From: Burkholderiales bacterium C2
GTDB lineage: Bacteria > Pseudomonadota > Gammaproteobacteria > Burkholderiales > Burkholderiaceae_C
DNA length: 64,000 nt
Assembly (NCBI GenBank): GCA_005503085.1
Contig: SCOI01000004.1
Location: 124,001 to 188,000, forward strand
Direction of reading: 5' to 3'
The notes under the pieces were generated by a model that worked only from the letters and a program-made list of their open reading frames with translations, was not told the origin of the DNA and did no database searches. Position numbers and translations under genes: made by a program. The first letter of the stretch is position 1, and each line of letters starts with the position of its first letter. Positions 51,848 through 63,034 of the stretch are shown here, one piece after another.

Positions 51848-52816
51848 TCAGCCGATCGAACGCCGGCCGCCGCTGGCCAGGGGTTCGGTGTCGGCGAAGT
51901 GCAGGATCTCGAAACGTACCGAGGGGGAAAGCGCGTCGACCGGCGGGCTGCCCAGGCCGATCACGCCGCTGCCGTGCAGGGTGCAGCTGCCGCGGCGCAG
52001 GCTCAGGGTCTCGCCGGCGCTGCCGAAGCGCACAAACGTGCCGTTGTAGCTGAGGTCGGTGAGCGAGAACGAGCCGCCATGCCAGTCGATGCGCGCATGC
52101 GAGCGCGAGACCCGGCCGTCGGTGATGCAGTAGGTGGCCTGCACGCTGCGGCCGAGGATGACGGGCATGCTGTCGATGTCGAAGACGCGGTCCAGGTCCA
52201 GCCAGATCAGGCGGATGCCGTCGGGCTCGGTCGAGGCATGGATGACCTCGCCGAACTGGGTGGCCGCCATATCGCCCTGGGTCGGCTGGTCCAGCACATG
52301 GACATGGACCGGCTCGGCGCGGCCACGCACCGCGATCAGGTCGAGGCTGCGAAAGCGCAGCTTCTGCGCGCTGGGCAGGCCGGACAGGACCTCGGCGGTG
52401 ATCAGGGTCTCGTTGTCGCCCGCATGGTCGAGCAGCCGGGCCGCGACATTGACGGCATCGCCGAAGCAGTCGCCGCTCATCTCGACCACCTCGCCGCGCG
52501 CCAGCGCCACCTGCATGCGCAGCGCCCGCAGGCCTGGCGACGCGCCGTGCTGCTTGCCGCGCGAGACCACGCGCTCCAGCAGCTCGTGCATGCGCATTGC
52601 CGACTTGACGCCATTGCGCGGCGAGTCGAAGACCGCCATCAGGCCGTCTCCCAGCGTCTTGATCAGATTGCCGCCGCACTCGTCGACCGCCTGCCCGATC
52701 AGGCTGACCGTGTGGGTGACCACCGAGGTCGCCTCGGCATTGCCCAGGGTCTCGAAAAGCGCCGTGCTGCCGCGCAAGTCGGCAAACAAAACGGTGCGTT
52801 CCCGGATATGGGTCAT
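51848..52816 (-). CDS. Class III adenylate cyclase fused to an FHA domain
   Basis: A 322-residue soluble protein. The catalytic domain (about 5-175) has both metal aspartates (D13 in FADLRGST, D57 in LGDG), the adenine-selecting pair K53 and D120, and the transition-state N123 and R127, so it should make cAMP. The FHA domain (about 205-305) keeps the phosphothreonine-binding set: R223 (LGRS), S239/H240 (SRSH) and N258 (YNGT). No membrane segment. It lies 14 bases upstream of hemH on the same strand, so the two may be co-transcribed. A phosphoprotein-gated cyclase is a reasonable model but inferred. Confidence 0.88.
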   Translation of the reverse strand: MTHIRERTVLFADLRGSTALFETLGNAEATSVVTHTVSLIGQAVDECGGNLIKTLGDGLMAVFDSPRNGVKSAMRMHELLERVVSRGKQHGASPGLRALRMQVALARGEVVEMSGDCFGDAVNVAARLLDHAGDNETLITAEVLSGLPSAQKLRFRSLDLIAVRGRAEPVHVHVLDQPTQGDMAATQFGEVIHASTEPDGIRLIWLDLDRVFDIDSMPVILGRSVQATYCITDGRVSRSHARIDWHGGSFSLTDLSYNGTFVRFGSAGETLSLRRGSCTLHGSGVIGLGSPPVDALSPSVRFEILHFADTEPLASGGRRSIG

Positions 52817-52921
52817 GTGTGCTGGCGGGGGAGCTGTGAATTAATTCTCAGTGTAGCCGCGCCCTGTTGCGCTTGATCGCCGCATAAACGCCGAGAAATC
52901 CCCAAGCGGTGCGAGGAGCGC

Positions 52922-52950
52922 AAAAAAAGGCCGGAGGGTGACTCCGGCCT
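52922..52950 (-). terminator. Intrinsic terminator of rpoD
   Basis: AGGCCGGAG and CTCCGGCCT around GGTGA, followed on the minus strand by seven T. It lies 24 bases past the rpoD stop. Confidence 0.92.
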
Positions 52951-52973
52951 TGGCTGCTGTGGCGGGGATTGCC

Positions 52974-55166
<2,193 letters not shown>

Positions 55167-55486
55167 GCAAATCCTCGGGTCGGTGTTGGGCGGAGCAATG
55201 CAGCGGCCGCCTGGGGCCCCGTACATTGCATTCAAGCAAAGCGTGGCCCAGGCGGCATTCAGGCGGTTCGGCCATCCTGCCTTGAGAGCAAGATGGGGGC
55301 GGACCGTGGCGCGTGCAAGCTGGCGTGAACGTTTGAGATTGCAGCTCTTGGCGGTAAAGGTGGCCTTGATACCTCGATGGGTGCCCATTTTCGATGGGTG
55401 GCCGGGACCGGAAGTGGCTGCCGTCACTCTTGACGCGCGCGAAAACCCTTAATTATAGGCTAAATCGGCGGAACATCTGCCGGGCT
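55167..55486 (-). promoter_or_regulatory. Gene-free 320-base stretch: rpoD leader and probable promoter
   Basis: The stretch between dnaG and rpoD holds a perfect minus-strand TATAAT (55452-55457), with no good -35. If used, the rpoD leader would be about 280 bases. It also contains GC-rich inverted sequences around 55212-55260, including GGGGCCCC and matching CGCCTGGG/CCCAGGCG arms that could pair. I see no RNA family that I recognise and no convincing small gene. Confidence 0.45.
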
Positions 55487-57421
55487 TCAACCGGAGCTGA
55501 CCAGCATGGCCTTCTTGAGCTGATCGATTTCCTGGCGCAGGCGGGCAATCTCGCGCAGCTGTTCGCCCTGCGGGTTGCTGGCAATCAAGGCCTGTATCTG
55601 CTTGGAGAGCGCGTCGATCTGGAGCTGGCGCAGCACATGCTGCAAATCCTCGAACTGCGGCTCTTCCTCGCCATACAGGCTGCTGGTGAGCCGCCGGGCC
55701 TGGTCCAGCGGGCCATCCTCCGCCTGCAGCGTCGCCTCCAGCACCGACCAGGGAACCGCACCATGATTGACCAGGAATCGTTCCAGCCAGCTGACCAGCT
55801 CTCCTTGGCGGCCCGGCAGCTCATGCAGCAGTTGTTGCTGATCCAGGCTCAGCCGCTCCCACCAGTCGCTGCTGAGCAGCAGCATGCGCAGCGCGTGATC
55901 CGTCGGCGAGATCGGCTGGCGCCGCGGCGTGCCCATCGTTTCGTCGACCGGCTCGCCACGGCGCTTCCAATCGCCCTTGCCCGACGGCTTCCAGTCCTTC
56001 TTCCATTCGCGCCGCGCCGGTTTAGCCGGGCTGGCCTGCTGTTCGTAGTCGGGCGGAGGCGCGTCGTCGGGCGGGCCATCGAAGACGCGCTCGCTGCGGC
56101 TCGGGCCTGGGCTGCCGCCACCGGCTTGCCACAAGCCCATCAGCTCCTGATCCGGAAGCTGCGCGCGGCGCGCCAGATCGCCCAGCAGCTGACGCTTCAG
56201 CAGGCCTTGGGGCAGGGCATTCCACAGCGGCTTGGCATTGGCCAGCAATCGGGCACGCCCTTCGGCGCTGCCCAGGTCGCAGCCTTCGGCCGCCGTTTCC
56301 AGCAACTGGCGTGACAGCGGCACCGCCTCGGCCACACACTGCTCGAAGGCCTCGGCACCGAGATCGCGAACATAGGAGTCGGGATCGTGCTCGGTGGGCA
56401 GGAACAGAAACTTGACCGAGCGGGTGTCGGTGGCGTGGGGCAGGGCGGCCTCCAGCGCGCGGCCGGCGGCGCGCCGGCCGGCGGCGTCGCCGTCGAAGCT
56501 GAACACCACCGATTCGGTGAAGCGGAACAGCTTTTGCACATGCTCGGCCGTGCAGGCCGTGCCCAGCGTGGCGACCGCATTGTTGAAACCATGCTGGGCC
56601 AGCGCCACCACATCCATATAGCCCTCGACCACCAGCGCATAGCCGCGCTGGCGCAGTCCGGTGCGGGCCTCGAACAGGCCGTAGAGCTCGCGGCCCTTGC
56701 TGAAGACCGGGGTTTCCGGCGAGTTCAGGTACTTGGGCTCGCCCTTGTCGAGGATGCGGCCGCCGAAGCCTATGGTCTCGCCCTGCACATTGCGGATCGG
56801 GAACATCACCCGGTCGCGGAAGCGGTCGTAGCGTTTTTGCTCGCCGCCTTCTTCTCCGGAGCTGATCACCATGCCCGACTCGGCCAGCAGCGGGTCGTCA
56901 TAGCTGGGGAAGGCGCTGGCCAGCGCACGCCAGCCCTCGGGCGCATAGCCCAGCGCGAACTGGGCGGCGATCTGGCCGGTCAGGCCGCGGCCCTTCAGAT
57001 AGGCCACCGCGCGCGGGCTTTTCTTCAGCTGGGCGCGGTAATGATCGCTGGCCCGCGCCAGCACCTCGGTCAGGGTGGCCTGGCGGACTTTCTGTGCCGC
57101 GGCGCGCTCGCGCTCCTCGGGCGAGCGCTCGTCCTCGGGTACCTGCATGCCGGTCTGCTGGGCCAGGTCCTGCACCGCCTCGACAAAACCGGCGCCGGTG
57201 TGTTCCATCAGAAAACCGATGGCATTGCCATGCACGCCACAGCCGAAGCAGTGGTAGGTCTGGCGCGTCGGGCTGACGGTGAAACTGGGCGACTTCTCGC
57301 CGTGGAAGGGGCACAGCCCCTTGTGGTTGATGCCGGCCTTCTTGAGCTCGACATGGCGCCCCACCACCTCGACGATGTCGACGCGGGAGAGCAGATCCTG
57401 AATAAAGCCGGGTGGTATCAC
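55487..57421 (-). CDS. dnaG: DNA primase DnaG
   Basis: A 644-residue primase. The N-terminal CHC2 zinc domain has CPFHGEKSPSFTVSPTRQTYHCFGCGVHGN. The TOPRIM catalytic domain follows, with LVVEGYMDVVALAQHG and FSFDGDAAGRRAA. The C-terminal DnaB-interacting domain is helical. The GTG at 57421 (VIPPGFIQDLLSRVDIVEVVG) aligns with the usual DnaG start. It lies 10 bases after the GGDEF/EAL gene on the same strand. Confidence 0.96.
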   Translation of the reverse strand: MIPPGFIQDLLSRVDIVEVVGRHVELKKAGINHKGLCPFHGEKSPSFTVSPTRQTYHCFGCGVHGNAIGFLMEHTGAGFVEAVQDLAQQTGMQVPEDERSPEERERAAAQKVRQATLTEVLARASDHYRAQLKKSPRAVAYLKGRGLTGQIAAQFALGYAPEGWRALASAFPSYDDPLLAESGMVISSGEEGGEQKRYDRFRDRVMFPIRNVQGETIGFGGRILDKGEPKYLNSPETPVFSKGRELYGLFEARTGLRQRGYALVVEGYMDVVALAQHGFNNAVATLGTACTAEHVQKLFRFTESVVFSFDGDAAGRRAAGRALEAALPHATDTRSVKFLFLPTEHDPDSYVRDLGAEAFEQCVAEAVPLSRQLLETAAEGCDLGSAEGRARLLANAKPLWNALPQGLLKRQLLGDLARRAQLPDQELMGLWQAGGGSPGPSRSERVFDGPPDDAPPPDYEQQASPAKPARREWKKDWKPSGKGDWKRRGEPVDETMGTPRRQPISPTDHALRMLLLSSDWWERLSLDQQQLLHELPGRQGELVSWLERFLVNHGAVPWSVLEATLQAEDGPLDQARRLTSSLYGEEEPQFEDLQHVLRQLQIDALSKQIQALIASNPQGEQLREIARLRQEIDQLKKAMLVSSG

Positions 57422-57431
57422 CGGCGAGAGT

Positions 57432-59450
57432 CTAGTGCAGGCTCGGCACCGGCTCCTGCCGTCCGGCCAGCACCGGGCTCTGCTCGAAGCGCGCCACCCA
57501 GTCCGCCACCTGTTCGGCCGGCATCGGCAGCGCAATGCCATTGCCTTGACCATGGTTGCAGCCCAGCGCCAGCAGCGCACGCGCATGCGAGGCGGTCTCG
57601 ACCCCCTCGGCCACCACGCTGCAGCCGAAGGTACGCGCCAGCCCGATCACGCCCTCGACCAGGGCCTTGTCCTGATCGTCGATGAGCATGTTCTGCACAA
57701 AGGAGCGGTCGATCTTCAGCGTGTCGACCGGCAGGTGCTTCAGATAGGTCAGGTTGGAATAGCCGGTGCCGAAATCGTCCAGCGCGAAGCGCACGCCGAA
57801 GGCGCGGCAGCGCCGGATCAGGGCCTGGGTGGCGTCGATATCGGCCAGCGCGGTCGACTCCAGCACCTCCAGTACCAGGTGCTCGGCCAGCGGCTCGCGG
57901 TGCCGGGCCAGCAATTCCTTCAGGCGCTGGGCGAAGTCGTCGGCCTGCAGATGGCGGGCCGCGACGTTGACGCTGACGCGCAGATTCAGGCCGCCGGCCA
58001 GCCACTGGCTGGACTGCTTCAGCGCCTGCTCGATCACCCAATCGCCGACCTGGACCGCCAGGCCGGTCTGCTCGACCACCGGCAGGAAATGGGCCGGACC
58101 GAGCAGACCGCGCTCCGGATGCTGCCAGCGCAGCAAGGCCTCGACGCCCAGCACCGTGCCGGCCCGCATATCGACCTTGGGTTGGTAGTAGAGCTGCAGC
58201 TCGTTGCCGTCCAGCGCCTGCTGCATGCGGCCCAGGGCCAGCACCCGGGCATCGCTGCGCAGGCGCTTCTCGGTGTCGAAGAACTGGTAGCTATTGCGCC
58301 CCGAGCGCTTGACGCGGTAGAGCGCATGGGCGGCATGGCGCTGCAGGGTTTCGCCGTCCGAGTGGTCCTGGGGGAAGACCGTCGCACCGAGGCTGGCGCT
58401 GAGCTCCAGGGTCTGCCGGTGGCCATCCAGATGGTAGGGCGCGCGAAGCACGTTCAAGACTCGCTCGACCGCCAGCTGCGCCTCCTCCACGCTGCGGCAG
58501 CGCAGCAGCAGGCCGAACTCATCGCCGCCCAGGCGGGCGACCTCGTCCGACCATTCGCGGCCGCTGCGCAAGGCGGCCTGCAGCCGCGCCGCGACCTGTC
58601 TCAGCAGTTGGTCCCCACCGTCCGCGCCCAGCCGCTCGTTGAAGTTTTTGAACTGGTCCAAGTCCAGGCAGCACAGACACAGCAGGAAGCCCTCGCGGCG
58701 GCTGCTCTGCAGGGCCAGCTCGATGCGCTGCTTGAACTCGTTCTGATTCGGCAGGCCGGTCAGCCCGTCAAACCGGGTCTGGCGCGCCAGCAGGTCTTGC
58801 TGGCGGAGCTGCTCGGTCTGGTCGGACACCGTGACGACATGAAAGCGCACCGGGCCGGCCAGTTCCGGAATCGTCGACACCGTGATCTGCAGGTGGCAGC
58901 TCTTGCCATTGCCGCGTCGGCATTGCAGCAGACCTTGCCAGTGGCCATCGTCGAGCAGCGCCTGGCGCAAGGCTTGCGGGTCGTGGCCGCTGCGGCGCAG
59001 GTTCTCGAACGTCAGCGGCGCGGCGATCTGGCCGCACAGGGCCTCGCGCGGCAGGTGCATCAGCCGGCAGTAGCTGGGATTGGCATCCAGCACCCGATGC
59101 TCGGCATCGGTGACCAGCAGGCCCTCGTGCAGATGCTGGAACAGGCTCACGCTCATGCGCTGGCGCTCCTCGGCGCTGCGCTGCCACTCGGCACGTTCGA
59201 CCGCTATCGCCGCCAGCGCCGCCCGCCAGCGCCGAGTTTCGCGTCGCCGCAGGCCGGTCAGGGTGCCGAGCAACAAACAGACCGCCAGGGCCGCGAGGCC
59301 CAACCCCGGCAGCCAGTCGCTGGCCCGCGACGGCATCGGCAGGCTGAGCAGCAACACGATGCTCAGCGTCGCACCGGCCACGAATGGCACGCGGCCCTGC
59401 CACCATCGTGGCGAGGCTTCGGCAACAGCAATGGGAGGCGACTGGGGCAT
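57432..59450 (-). CDS. PAS-GGDEF-EAL membrane protein (cyclic di-GMP turnover)
   Basis: A 672-residue protein: two membrane segments near the N-terminus (VPFVAGATLSIVLLLSLP; LPGLGLAALAVCLLLGTLTG), a PAS sensor (about 85-200), a GGDEF domain with intact RLGGDEFGLLL, and an EAL domain with GVEALLRW, SVNVAARHL, ALDDFGTGYSNL, KIDRSF and VAEGVET. Both active sites look complete, so it could make or break c-di-GMP. The I-site RxxD position reads EWSD, so product inhibition is probably absent. The conserved end of EAL reads QGNGIALPMP. Upstream of dnaG on the same strand; the tight spacing suggests co-transcription. Confidence 0.9.
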   Translation of the reverse strand: MPQSPPIAVAEASPRWWQGRVPFVAGATLSIVLLLSLPMPSRASDWLPGLGLAALAVCLLLGTLTGLRRRETRRWRAALAAIAVERAEWQRSAEERQRMSVSLFQHLHEGLLVTDAEHRVLDANPSYCRLMHLPREALCGQIAAPLTFENLRRSGHDPQALRQALLDDGHWQGLLQCRRGNGKSCHLQITVSTIPELAGPVRFHVVTVSDQTEQLRQQDLLARQTRFDGLTGLPNQNEFKQRIELALQSSRREGFLLCLCCLDLDQFKNFNERLGADGGDQLLRQVAARLQAALRSGREWSDEVARLGGDEFGLLLRCRSVEEAQLAVERVLNVLRAPYHLDGHRQTLELSASLGATVFPQDHSDGETLQRHAAHALYRVKRSGRNSYQFFDTEKRLRSDARVLALGRMQQALDGNELQLYYQPKVDMRAGTVLGVEALLRWQHPERGLLGPAHFLPVVEQTGLAVQVGDWVIEQALKQSSQWLAGGLNLRVSVNVAARHLQADDFAQRLKELLARHREPLAEHLVLEVLESTALADIDATQALIRRCRAFGVRFALDDFGTGYSNLTYLKHLPVDTLKIDRSFVQNMLIDDQDKALVEGVIGLARTFGCSVVAEGVETASHARALLALGCNHGQGNGIALPMPAEQVADWVARFEQSPVLAGRQEPVPSLH

Positions 59451-59588
59451 GGGCGCCTGCGGGGAGGTAGTGATTCTGGCCGCGGGTGCAAACCCCCGGC
59501 AAGGGCCGCGAGATGCTAGCAGTGCGGCGACCCGGCGGCCTTGAGTTTGCCCCCGCAAATAGATGGCTCGAAAACCCCGCCTCAAAAC

Positions 59589-59613
59589 AAAAAAGGCTGC
59601 CTGAAGGCAGCCT
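59589..59613 (-). terminator. Intrinsic terminator of the H-NS-like gene
   Basis: AGGCTGCC and GGCAGCCT around TGAA, followed on the minus strand by a T-rich run (TTTTTTGTTTT). It lies about 40 bases after the stop. Confidence 0.9.
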
Positions 59614-59654
59614 CGGGTATTGCGGGCCGAGATTCTCGGCCGTGCCGCTGGGGC

Positions 59655-59951
59655 TCAGACGTTGAAATCTTCCAGCTTGGCGCCGCCGCCGATCGCCGCC
59701 TTCAGCCACTTGGGCTGCAAACCGCGACCGCTCCAGGTTTCCCCGGTGGCCTGGTTGCGATATTTGACCGCCACCTTGGAGGTCTTGCCGGTCTTCGGTG
59801 TGCGCACACTCAGATCGGCGACCGTCAGACCATATTCGGACATCAAACTCTTGACCTTGGCAACGGCATCGGCGCGTTCGCGATCCTTGGTTTGGGCGAT
59901 TTGTTCGTCGAGTGCGGCCCGTTGAGCCAACAGGTCTTTGAGTGATGCCAT
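59655..59951 (-). CDS. H-NS histone-family nucleoid-associated protein
   Basis: A 98-residue protein with an N-terminal coiled-coil oligomerisation region (LLAQRAALDEQIAQTKDRERADAVAKV) and a C-terminal DNA-binding domain with TGETWSGRGLQPKWL, the Burkholderiales version of the H-NS AT-hook-like loop. Such proteins silence AT-rich and acquired DNA. It has its own promoter and terminator. GAGGA precedes the ATG. Confidence 0.92.
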   Translation of the reverse strand: MASLKDLLAQRAALDEQIAQTKDRERADAVAKVKSLMSEYGLTVADLSVRTPKTGKTSKVAVKYRNQATGETWSGRGLQPKWLKAAIGGGAKLEDFNV

Positions 59952-60000
59952 CTTTGCAAATCCTCGCTAGGTTTCAAGTTCAAGCATGGGGGACGCGCCG

Positions 60001-60030
60001 ATTATAGGCATGGGCCCGCAAAACTCTCTA
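60001..60030 (-). promoter_or_regulatory. Sigma-70 promoter of the H-NS-like gene
   Basis: TAGAGA (60025-60030) and a perfect TATAAT (60001-60006), 18 bases apart on the minus strand, 50 bases upstream of the ATG. Confidence 0.7.
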
Positions 60031-60153
60031 GCGACCTATTATGCGCAGATGCCGCGCCGCTCGCAATATTCGTTGAAAAGGGCTGTTGTCGTGGTGCCGA
60101 CATATTGACGCGGGGCCGCCACAAACCCGTGCGGGCGGCGACCCCGGCGCGCT

Positions 60154-61200
60154 TTACTTGAAGCCGACCTTGTCCAGCAGCTGCTGCACCTTGGGCAGAT
60201 TCGCGCCCACCGAGGAAACCGGGATGGTTTCGCTCTTGAATTCACCCATCGCCTCGAGTGCCGGATTGGCCGGGCGCACACCGACCACCACCGGCCATTC
60301 GTTATTGCCGTTGGCGAAATAGATTTGCGCTTCCGGCGAACTCAGGTACTCGAGGAACTTGACCGCGTTGTCGCGATTCTTCGCATGCTTGGCCATCGCA
60401 CCGCCGGCGATATTCATATGGGTGCCCCAGCTCTGCTGATTGGGGAAAACCACGCCCAGGCGCTCGACCACCGCGCGGTCTTCCGGCTTGCTCGAACGCA
60501 TCATGCGGGCCAGGTAATAGCTGTTGGTCACGGCGATCTGGCATTCGCCGCTGGCGGCCGCCTTGATCTGGTCGGTATCACCACCCTTGGGGGCGCGCGC
60601 CATATTGTCGACCACGCCCTTCAGCCAGGCCTCGGTGCGTTCCGCTCCCATATGCTCATACATCGCACCGAACAAGGACAGGTTATAGGGGTGCGAGCCG
60701 CTGCGCAGGCAGACCTTGCCCTTGTTCTTCGGGTCGGCCAATTCCTCGTAGGTATCGACGTCCTCTTTCTTGACATTGATCTTGTTGTAGACGATCACGC
60801 GGGCGCGGGTCGACAAGCCAAACCAGGCCGAACCCTGGCCGCTGTCCTTGGCGCGCAGATGGGCGGGAATGCGCTGTTCCAGCACGGTCGACTTGACCGG
60901 TGCGAACAGGCCGTCGGTTTCGGCCAGCCACAGGCGTGCGGCGTCGACCAGCAGGATCACGTCGGCGGGGCTGGAGCTGCCCTCGCTTTTCAGGCGGGCG
61001 ATCAGACCGGCGTCGTCGGTATCGACGCGGTTGATGCGGATGCCGGTGGCTTTCGTGAAATTCGCGTACAGCGCTTCGTCGGTCTGGTAGTGACGGGCCG
61101 AATACAGATTCAGCACCTGCTCCTGAGCCAGCGTGGCCGTGGCCAAGCCGGTCAGCAGGCCGGCGGCGAGGGCGGATTTGACGAGACGGGGAATTCGCAT
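60154..61200 (-). CDS. Iron(III) ABC transporter periplasmic binding protein (FutA/FbpA type)
   Basis: A 348-residue class II binding protein. The signal peptide (LVKSALAAGLLTGLATATLA) ends at QEQ near residue 26, followed by LNLYSARHYQTDEALYANF, the usual opening of FutA-like proteins. Candidate iron ligands include the tyrosine pair in TNSYYLARMM and Y34/Y39-type residues of the N-terminal lobe. No permease or ATPase gene follows, so the membrane part must be encoded elsewhere. A Fur-like palindrome lies just upstream. Confidence 0.87.
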   Translation of the reverse strand: MRIPRLVKSALAAGLLTGLATATLAQEQVLNLYSARHYQTDEALYANFTKATGIRINRVDTDDAGLIARLKSEGSSSPADVILLVDAARLWLAETDGLFAPVKSTVLEQRIPAHLRAKDSGQGSAWFGLSTRARVIVYNKINVKKEDVDTYEELADPKNKGKVCLRSGSHPYNLSLFGAMYEHMGAERTEAWLKGVVDNMARAPKGGDTDQIKAAASGECQIAVTNSYYLARMMRSSKPEDRAVVERLGVVFPNQQSWGTHMNIAGGAMAKHAKNRDNAVKFLEYLSSPEAQIYFANGNNEWPVVVGVRPANPALEAMGEFKSETIPVSSVGANLPKVQQLLDKVGFK

Positions 61201-61243
61201 GGGGTCTCCAAGCCAAGTAAGGTGGCCCGGAGTTTACCCTGTG

Positions 61244-61262
61244 AACAAGAATAATTCTTGTT
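61244..61262. promoter_or_regulatory. Candidate Fur box upstream of the iron-binding protein gene
   Basis: A 19-base perfect palindrome, AACAAGAAT-A-ATTCTTGTT, with the geometry of the Fur box (9-1-9) and about 11 of 19 bases matching the E. coli consensus. It lies 44-62 bases before the binding-protein start, in a 73-base gap after yggX. Confidence 0.6.
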
Positions 61263-61273
61263 TGAGCTCAATC

Positions 61274-61546
61274 TCAGGTCGTCGGCGGCACATAGCCCGC
61301 CACCGCTTCGGCGCCGGCGCCGAAGAAGAATTGCTCCATCTGCCGGGCCAGGTATTGGCGGGCGCGCAGATCGGCCAGGTTCAGGCGGTTCTCGTTGACC
61401 AGCATCGTCTGATGCTTCATCCAGGCCGCCCAGGCCTCCTTGCAGACGTTTTGATAGATGCGCTTGCCCAGTTCGCCGGGATAGGGCGCGAAATCCAGGC
61501 CTTCGCCTTCTTTCTTCAGATAAACACATTGCACCATGCGTGCCAT
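61274..61546 (-). CDS. yggX: Oxidative damage protection protein YggX (Fe(2+)-trafficking)
   Basis: A 90-residue protein starting [19 protein letters not shown] with the conserved cysteine at residue 7, and [19 protein letters not shown] and [21 protein letters not shown]. YggX protects Fe-S clusters and is thought to move iron. It follows argA by about 40 bases on the same strand and precedes an iron-type binding protein. Confidence 0.94.
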   Translation of the reverse strand: MARMVQCVYLKKEGEGLDFAPYPGELGKRIYQNVCKEAWAAWMKHQTMLVNENRLNLADLRARQYLARQMEQFFFGAGAEAVAGYVPPTT

Positions 61547-61587
61547 AACAACCTCTATTTGCTTGAGTGTGGAGGGGAGGCCCGGAT

Positions 61588-62928
61588 TCAGGCCAGCTTC
61601 TTGACCAGCACTTGCGAGCGCCGGTCCCAGTTGTATTTGCGTTTGCGCTCTTCGGGCAGCCATTCGGGTTCGACCGGCGAAAAGCCGCGCTTGATGAACC
61701 AGTGCATCGTGCGTGTGGTCAGCACGAAAATGCTGCTCAGGCCCTGCGCCTTGGCGCGCTGCTCGATGCGCTTGAGGATGCGGTCGCCGTCGCCCTGGCC
61801 CTGCACCTCGCTGGAGACCGTCAGCGCCGCCATCTCGGCGGTGCGTGCCTCGACATAGGGGTACAGCGCCGCGCAACCGAAGATCACGCCGTCGTGCTCG
61901 ATCACCGTGTAGGCCTCGATATCGCGCTCGATCTCGTTGCGGTCGCGCTTGACCAGGGTGCCGTCGCGCTCGAAGGGCTCGATCAGCGCGACGATGCCGC
62001 CGACATCGTCCGGGCTGGCCTCGCGCAGGCTTTCCAGCTTCTCGTCGACCACCATGGTGCCGATGCCGTCATGGGTGTAGACCTCCTGCAAGAGCGCGCC
62101 ATCCACCGCCAGCGGCAGGATGTGGCTGCGCTCGACGCCGGCCTGGCAGGCCTTGACGCAATGCTGCAGATAGAAGGCCACATCGGTGGGCTGGGTCGGG
62201 CGCGGCAGGCTGGCCAGCATGCGCGTGGCGTCGGCCAGGGCCAGCTCGGTGTCGATGGCGCTGTCCGGGTCGTCCGGGTTCTCGCGCACGCCGGCCACCT
62301 CGGTCATGAACAGCAGCTTGTCGGCCTGCAGCGCGATCGCGGCGCTGGTCGCCACCTCTTCCATCGTCAGATTGAAGGCTTCGCCGGTCGGCGAGAAACC
62401 GAAGGGCGACAGCAGCACGATGGCGCCGCTGTCGATGGCGCGCTGGATCGCCGCCGCATCGACCTTGCGCACCAGGCCGCTGTGCTGGAAATCGACGCCG
62501 TCGACGATGCCTACCGGCCGCGCGGTCAGGAAATTGCCCGACACCACCCGCACCGTCGCATTGGCCATCGGCGTGTTCGGCAGACCCTGCGAGAACGCGG
62601 CCTCGATCTCGAAGCGCAGCTGGCCGGCCGCCTCCTGGGCGCAGTCCAGCGCCACCGCGTCGGTGACGCGCACGCCCTGGTGGAACTTCGGCGTCTGGCC
62701 CTTGGCGGCCAGCTGCTCGTTGACCTGGGGCCGGAAGCCGTGCACCAGCACGATCTTGATGCCCATCGCATGCAGGATGGACAGGTCCTGCACAAAGGCG
62801 TTCAGCTTGCCCGCCGCCACCAGCTCGCCCGGCATCCCGACCACAAAGGTCTCGCCGCGGTAGGCATGGATATAGGGCGCGACCGAGCGGAACCAGGGCA
62901 CGAAGGTGTGGGGAAAGACAAGGCTCAT
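61588..62928 (-). CDS. argA: N-acetylglutamate synthase (ArgA)
   Basis: A 446-residue classical NAGS, first enzyme of arginine synthesis. N-terminal amino-acid-kinase domain ([42 protein letters not shown]), which binds arginine for feedback control, and a C-terminal GNAT domain (about 300-446) with [24 protein letters not shown] use the ATG at 62928; the frame runs 30 codons upstream without conservation. Confidence 0.94.
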   Translation of the reverse strand: MSLVFPHTFVPWFRSVAPYIHAYRGETFVVGMPGELVAAGKLNAFVQDLSILHAMGIKIVLVHGFRPQVNEQLAAKGQTPKFHQGVRVTDAVALDCAQEAAGQLRFEIEAAFSQGLPNTPMANATVRVVSGNFLTARPVGIVDGVDFQHSGLVRKVDAAAIQRAIDSGAIVLLSPFGFSPTGEAFNLTMEEVATSAAIALQADKLLFMTEVAGVRENPDDPDSAIDTELALADATRMLASLPRPTQPTDVAFYLQHCVKACQAGVERSHILPLAVDGALLQEVYTHDGIGTMVVDEKLESLREASPDDVGGIVALIEPFERDGTLVKRDRNEIERDIEAYTVIEHDGVIFGCAALYPYVEARTAEMAALTVSSEVQGQGDGDRILKRIEQRAKAQGLSSIFVLTTRTMHWFIKRGFSPVEPEWLPEERKRKYNWDRRSQVLVKKLA

Positions 62929-63000
62929 GTAGCGAGAGGGCGGTTGCGGCAGCAGGACGGGACGGAATGGGCCCCGATTGTGCCGCAGCGCCACCTGCTC

Positions 63001-63021
63001 GGAGTGCCGCAAGGGCACTCC
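63001..63021. repeat. Inverted repeat downstream of the right-edge PEP-CTERM gene
   Basis: GGAGTGCC and GGCACTCC around a 5-base loop, between the PEP-CTERM stop and argA. There is no T-run on either side, so it is at most a weak terminator. Confidence 0.5.
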
Positions 63022-63034
63022 GTGGCCAGGCTGC

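Noticed and set aside
51834-52679. An extension of hemH upstream through the cyclase gene
   Set aside because: The residues before the ATG at 51833 are shadow translation of the cyclase-FHA gene in another frame.
55167-55427. An N-terminal extension of RpoD by 87 codons
   Set aside because: The frame is open, but the residues are not sigma-like and a good ribosome site marks the ATG at 55166.
57435-59519. A 694-codon plus-strand frame opposite the GGDEF-EAL gene
   Set aside because: Its translation is Gln/Ala/Leu-rich without domains, and the minus-strand frame has complete catalytic motifs.
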